In this document: one piece after another, positions 5,879 through 8,263 of the stretch
Layout of the letters: every line of letters starts with the position of its first letter
Numbering within the stretch: the first letter of the stretch is position 1
NCBI GenBank assembly: GCA_964459445.1
Contig: CAYWMP010000230.1
Location: 1 to 8,263 of the forward strand
From: CAYWMP01 sp964459445
Lineage (GTDB): Bacteria; Desulfobacterota; DSM-4660; Desulfatiglandales; HGW-15
Length of the DNA stretch: 8,263 nt
Direction: 5' to 3'
Made by a program: the position numbers and the translations under genes
The notes under the pieces: generated by a model
What the model saw: the letters and a program-made list of their open reading frames with translations, nothing else
What the model was told of the DNA's origin: nothing
Database searches by the model: none

Positions 5879-7138
5879 ATGGCCAACAACAATAAACTTC
5901 TTACAACTCTACTTTCTATCAATGCAATCTCCCACGAGAAGGGGCTTAAATTTGATCAAAAACTCCAACAAATCCTCCTTGAAATAGCGAAATGCATGAA
6001 GACCGAAAGGGGGTCTATCATGCTCATGAAGGGCCGCAAGAACCTGGAAGTGGTTGCTTCTACGAGCCTCGACCTAATAGGTCTCAAGCAACCCCTGGAT
6101 GAAGACTCTCCATCCTCTTGGGTCGTCAAGAATAAGGCCCCGCTTCGCCTTCAGAACATCGCAAACAGTGACACCTTTGAGGAAAGATTCGAAGACTATA
6201 AGGGCGGCGCGTTTCTCCTCGTGCCTGTCATTAGCAATCAAAAGGTCGTCGGGGTGATCAACGTCACGGACAAGCTTGGGAAGGATATTTTTTCAAATGA
6301 AGAGCAAGATGTTCTTCTCAACATAGCAAGTCAAATCATTGGCGCCCTGGAAAACCAGGAATTGACCGAATCCCTGAGAAAAAAAAGGCAGGTCCTTCAG
6401 AAAAAGAACAACGAACTGCAAAAACTCGAGAAACTCAAGACGGATCTCTTCAGTATGTTGGTCCACGACCTAAAGGGCCCGATTTCGGAAACCGTTGCCA
6501 ATCTCGACATCCTTTCCTATACGGTTCCGGAAGACAACCAAAAGTTCGTTGAAGCGGCCCAGGCAGGCTGCACAACCCTGTATGAGATGGTTACCAATCT
6601 TTTGGATATTGCTCGGCTTGAAGAAAACAAGCTTGAATTGGTTTATGAGAAGATTACCCCGCCCGATTTTATTGATGAGTCCGTCACACGCATGTTCGGA
6701 TTAGCGAATACAAAAGGGTTGAGTATTGTTCAGAACCCTATGGCTTCTGTCTATAAGAAATCACTGTGGGGCGATAGGGATGTCCTACTTAGAGTCCTTC
6801 AAAACCTATTGAGCAATGCCATTCAGTACTCACCGCAAAAGGAAACCATCGAGATCGGTTGTCTTCATTTAGAAACATCCGAAATTGAATTCTTTGTCAA
6901 AGATAATGGACCGGGTATCGATCCAAGGCACCACGATGAAATTTTCGACAAATACAAACAAATCAGTAAAAAGGGCGACGGCCGCTTTTACAGCACCGGT
7001 TTAGGACTCTCTTTCTGCAAGATGGCTGTGGAAGCACATGGCGGTAAAATCGAAGTGAGAAGCGATGGAGAAAAGGGGAGTTGTTTTGCCTTTACCCTGC
7101 CGCTAGGGGCCGAGGTCGTGGATAAATCCATGAAATAA
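5879..7138 (+). CDS. Soluble GAF-domain sensor histidine kinase
   Basis: The 419-residue protein has no signal peptide or membrane segment. A GAF sensor domain spans about residues 25-160 (ERGSIMLM, then LLVPVISNQKVVGVINV). A lysine- and glutamate-rich coiled coil (160-190) leads to the HisKA phosphoacceptor helix FSMLVHDLKGP with His196. The HATPase_c domain shows the N box NLLSNAIQYSP (309-319), the G1 box DNGPGID (342-348), the F-box region IFDKYKQ (355-361) and the G2 box STGLGLSFC (372-380), so all catalytic motifs are intact. It should autophosphorylate His196 in response to a cytoplasmic cue or partner and pass the phosphate to an aspartate in a response regulator. No regulator or receiver domain is present nearby, so it is an orphan kinase. 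The start is clear: AGAGAGGGG lies 6 bases before the ATG. The stop is 12 bases from the convergent tag stop. The ligand of the GAF domain cannot be predicted. Confidence 0.92.
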   Translation: MANNNKLLTTLLSINAISHEKGLKFDQKLQQILLEIAKCMKTERGSIMLMKGRKNLEVVASTSLDLIGLKQPLDEDSPSSWVVKNKAPLRLQNIANSDTFEERFEDYKGGAFLLVPVISNQKVVGVINVTDKLGKDIFSNEEQDVLLNIASQIIGALENQELTESLRKKRQVLQKKNNELQKLEKLKTDLFSMLVHDLKGPISETVANLDILSYTVPEDNQKFVEAAQAGCTTLYEMVTNLLDIARLEENKLELVYEKITPPDFIDESVTRMFGLANTKGLSIVQNPMASVYKKSLWGDRDVLLRVLQNLLSNAIQYSPQKETIEIGCLHLETSEIEFFVKDNGPGIDPRHHDEIFDKYKQISKKGDGRFYSTGLGLSFCKMAVEAHGGKIEVRSDGEKGSCFAFTLPLGAEVVDKSMK

Positions 7139-7150
7139 AAAAATGGTCTC

Positions 7151-7714
7151 TCACTTGATTTGTTTGTAACGGAAACAATCCATGATGTGGTCGTTCACCA
7201 TGCCGACGGCCTGCATCATGGAATAACAGATGGTCGACCCCACGAACTTGAATCCCCTCTTCTTCAGATCTTTGCTCATGACATCGGATATGTCGGTTTT
7301 GGCGGGGATCTGGTCAATCGATTGCCAATGGTTCCGGATCGCTTTGCCCCCCACAAAGCGCCAAATATAATTATCAAATGATCTAAATTCCTTTTGGACC
7401 TCCAAGAAGGCCTTGGCATTGGTTACGGCAGCCCCAAGCTTCAGTTTATTGCGGACTATCCCCGGATTTTTCAGAAGTTTTTCTATTCTGGGGACTTTGT
7501 ATTTGGCGATTTTTTTGGGATCAAAACCATCCATTGCCACACGAAAATTCTCTCGCTTTTTGAGGATAATCAGCCAGCTTAAGCCCGCTTGCATCCCCTC
7601 CAGAATGAGGAATTCAAATAGCCGCTCATCGTCGTGCATGGGCACGCCCCATTCTTTGTCATGATACTGAATGTAAAGGGGATCACTATCCCCCCACTCA
7701 CAACGCTTTTTCAT
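7151..7714 (-). CDS. tag: DNA-3-methyladenine glycosylase I
   Basis: The 187-residue protein matches E. coli Tag in length and order of motifs. KRCEWGDSDPLYIQYHDKEW (3-22) holds the zinc ligands Cys5 and His18. LEGMQAGLSW (38-47) holds Glu39 and Trp47, equivalent to Glu38 and Trp46 of the E. coli base-recognition pocket. LKKRENFR (51-58) follows, and KKRGFKFVGSTICYSMMQA (151-169) then NDHIMDC (174-180) provide the last zinc ligands His176 and Cys180. It excises 3-methyladenine from alkylated DNA as the first step of base excision repair, in the cytoplasm. The ATG at 7714 is preceded by AGGA 8 bases upstream. It is transcribed convergently with the kinase gene, with only 12 bases between stops and no room for separate terminators. 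No other alkylation-repair gene is nearby, which fits a constitutive, stand-alone gene. Confidence 0.95.
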   Translation of the reverse strand: MKKRCEWGDSDPLYIQYHDKEWGVPMHDDERLFEFLILEGMQAGLSWLIILKKRENFRVAMDGFDPKKIAKYKVPRIEKLLKNPGIVRNKLKLGAAVTNAKAFLEVQKEFRSFDNYIWRFVGGKAIRNHWQSIDQIPAKTDISDVMSKDLKKRGFKFVGSTICYSMMQAVGMVNDHIMDCFRYKQIK

Positions 7715-7757
7715 TTTATCTATCCTATATGCAGGGAAAGACCAGCCTTTGAATAAA

Positions 7758-7787
7758 CGCCCATGAGGGCGCTTGTTTTGAAAACAA
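7758..7787. repeat. Two adjacent small palindromes upstream of tag
   Basis: CGCCC-ATGA-GGGCG (7758-7771) is a perfect 5-bp stem with a 4-base loop. It is followed at once by TTGTTTT-G-AAAACAA (7773-7787), a perfect 15-bp palindrome. Read on the minus strand the first hairpin is followed by TTTATTC, which is weakly terminator-like and lies about 44 bases before the tag start. They could mark the end of the upstream transcript or an operator for tag; neither can be shown. Confidence 0.45.
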
Positions 7788-7804
7788 CTCTTATCAATAG
7801 CAGA

Positions 7805-8002
7805 GGCAAGGTTCTTTTTTTCAAGTCCTATCTCAAGGAGAATTCCACCGGATTTTGCCGTTCCCGCAAATGGGACGGTTCATGCAACAAAACACCTAGC
7901 AGAATGGTCCTTTCCGATGAAATGTCGTGTTCTTTTGAACCCTTCCATCTGCGGGAACCGTCATCGAGGCCAATAGATAGGGCTTGAAAAAAGAATCCTG
8001 CC
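7805..8002. repeat. Long imperfect inverted repeat (foldback element or structured RNA)
   Basis: Two nested pairs of arms face each other. The outer pair is 7805-7833 against 7975-8002; its core TTTTTTCAAG[T/C]CCTATCT matches at 17 of 18 positions and the flanking GGCAAGG/GGCAGGA part aligns with small gaps. The inner pair is 7858-7882 against 7936-7960, 21 of 25 positions, with core GTTCCCGCA[A/G]ATGG. The arms are separated by unequal unpaired stretches (24 and 14 bases), and the central loop is 53 bases. The right outer arm supplies the T-run of the adjacent terminator. Possible readings are a decayed MITE, two inverted copies of a shorter terminator-like repeat, or a long-hairpin non-coding RNA. 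Confidence 0.6.
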
Positions 8003-8040
8003 GGAGCCCGTCCTCCGCAGCAACACTGCTCCGGAGGATT
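7987..8040 (-). terminator. Rho-independent terminator downstream of trmO
   Basis: On the minus strand AATCCTCCGGAGC (8040-8028) pairs with GCTCCGGCAGGATT (8007-7994) as a 13-bp stem with one bulged base, and is followed directly by CTTTTTT (7993-7987). The loop is 20 bases. A competing stem is possible: TCCTCCG-C-AGC (8011-8021) can pair with GCT-C-CGGAGGA (8028-8038) around a 6-base loop. The stem followed by a T-run is the classic intrinsic terminator and fits the end of the trmO transcript, about 100 bases after its stop. Confidence 0.72.
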
Positions 8041-8079
8041 GACGATGATTCCTTCTAGGCTAGCTGCTGTTTGTTAATC

Positions 8080-8095
8080 CCCGCCAGTGGGTGGG
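8080..8095 (+). repeat. Weak hairpin upstream of the terminator
   Basis: CCCGCC (8080-8085) and GGTGGG (8090-8095) pair as six base pairs, one of them G-U, around the loop AGTG, and CTTTCT follows on the plus strand. It resembles a short plus-strand terminator, but no plus-strand gene ends nearby, so a chance hairpin is as likely. Confidence 0.3.
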
Positions 8096-8138
8096 CTTTC
8101 TACAACGAAATGAAAAAAAAGGGGCCACCTATTTTCAT

Positions 8139-8263
8139 TCATTTGAACCGATCGTCCGATCTTTTGCTTTGAACCTGCCCTTTTACGTTCTCCAACCAAC
8201 CTATGCTTTCTGCCCGATAGCTGTCGAAATCAGGCACATAGGGTTTGATATCGATGAGTGGCG
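8139..8263 (-). CDS. trmO: TrmO/TsaA-type tRNA methyltransferase, C-terminal fragment (cut by right edge)
   Basis: From the right edge 40 codons are open to the TGA at 8141-8139. The fragment starts PLIDIKPYVPDFDSY and ends in a basic, hydrophilic tail (VKGQVQSKRSDDRFK). (T)PLxDIKPYVPxFD is the characteristic C-terminal end of the TrmO (UPF0066, YaeB/TsaA) domain, which uses S-adenosylmethionine to methylate N6 of threonylcarbamoyladenosine at position 37 of certain tRNAs. In archaeal and many bacterial members the domain ends shortly after this motif, as here. Most of the gene, including the SAM-binding part, lies outside the window, so length and start cannot be judged. A terminator about 100 bases downstream closes the transcript. 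Confidence 0.75.
   Translation of the reverse strand, partial: PLIDIKPYVPDFDSYRAESIGWLENVKGQVQSKRSDDRFK

Larger units (their letters stand above)
7715..8138. other. Non-coding interval between tag and trmO, rich in inverted repeats
   Basis: Both flanking genes lie on the minus strand. The interval holds two small palindromes next to tag (7758-7787), a long imperfect inverted repeat (7805-8002), a strong minus-strand terminator (7987-8040) and a weaker hairpin (8080-8095). A 74-codon plus-strand frame (7763-7987) is open, but its ATG lies in the loop of a hairpin, no ribosome binding site precedes it and it spans both repeat arms, so I do not call it a gene. Eight T residues (minus strand, near 8111-8118) follow trmO without a GC-rich stem. 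Confidence 0.6.

Noticed and set aside
7763..7987. 74-codon plus-strand open frame
   Set aside because: The start codon sits in the loop of a hairpin without a ribosome binding site, and the frame spans both arms of the long inverted repeat.
8108..8138. A/T stem and eight-T run just after trmO as a terminator
   Set aside because: The T-run is not preceded by a GC-rich stem, and the only pairing (GAATGAAAA with TTTTCAT) uses the T-run itself; the structure at 7987-8040 is much stronger.

Overview
The window looks like a chromosomal segment from a bacterium of the Desulfobacterota (the former deltaproteobacterial sulfate reducers and syntrophs) or a close relative. This is an inference from three things: the style of the IHF-alpha protein, the pairing of an alpha-methylacyl-CoA racemase with a cobalamin-type radical SAM protein carrying TPRs, and moderate GC with long, structured intergenic stretches. 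No rRNA, tRNA, CRISPR array, integrase or transposase gene is visible.

Layout, left to right. A ribbon-helix-helix DNA-binding protein (minus strand) runs off the left edge, preceded by a good sigma70-like promoter overlapped by two sets of 9-bp tandem repeats. A divergent 375-bp spacer leads to an IHF-alpha/HU-family gene (570-857, plus). After it lies an open frame without any early start codon (845-1165) whose last ~50 codons look protein-like; it is probably a gene remnant. A 12-TM MFS transporter follows (1197-2333, plus). Between its stop and the convergent next gene lies a compact, GC-rich, MITE-like element (2366-2577) with 25-bp imperfect terminal inverted repeats.

The central part is a two-gene minus-strand operon: an alpha-methylacyl-CoA racemase (4317-5459) with an intact His/Asp/Glu catalytic set, then 9 bp later a GTG-started B12-binding-type radical SAM protein with C-terminal TPRs (2601-4307). 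The racemase epimerises 2-methylacyl-CoA thioesters so that branched acids can enter beta-oxidation. What the radical SAM enzyme does is unknown. Upstream is a 419-bp divergent spacer holding four back-to-back dyad symmetries in 77 bp, then a soluble GAF-domain sensor histidine kinase (5879-7138, plus) with no response regulator in the window.

The right part holds 3-methyladenine DNA glycosylase I (tag, 7151-7714, minus), convergent with the kinase. Next comes a 424-bp non-coding stretch made largely of one long imperfect inverted repeat (7805-8002) merged with a strong minus-strand Rho-independent terminator. Last is the C-terminus of a TrmO-like tRNA methyltransferase (8139-8263, minus), cut by the right edge.

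Apart from the racemase/radical SAM pair, the genes are single transcription units of mixed function. The most unusual content is in the non-coding DNA: three separate inverted-repeat structures, a tandem-repeat operator candidate and one gene remnant. No complete new multi-gene system can be demonstrated; the best candidate for undescribed biochemistry is the racemase/radical SAM/TPR pair.
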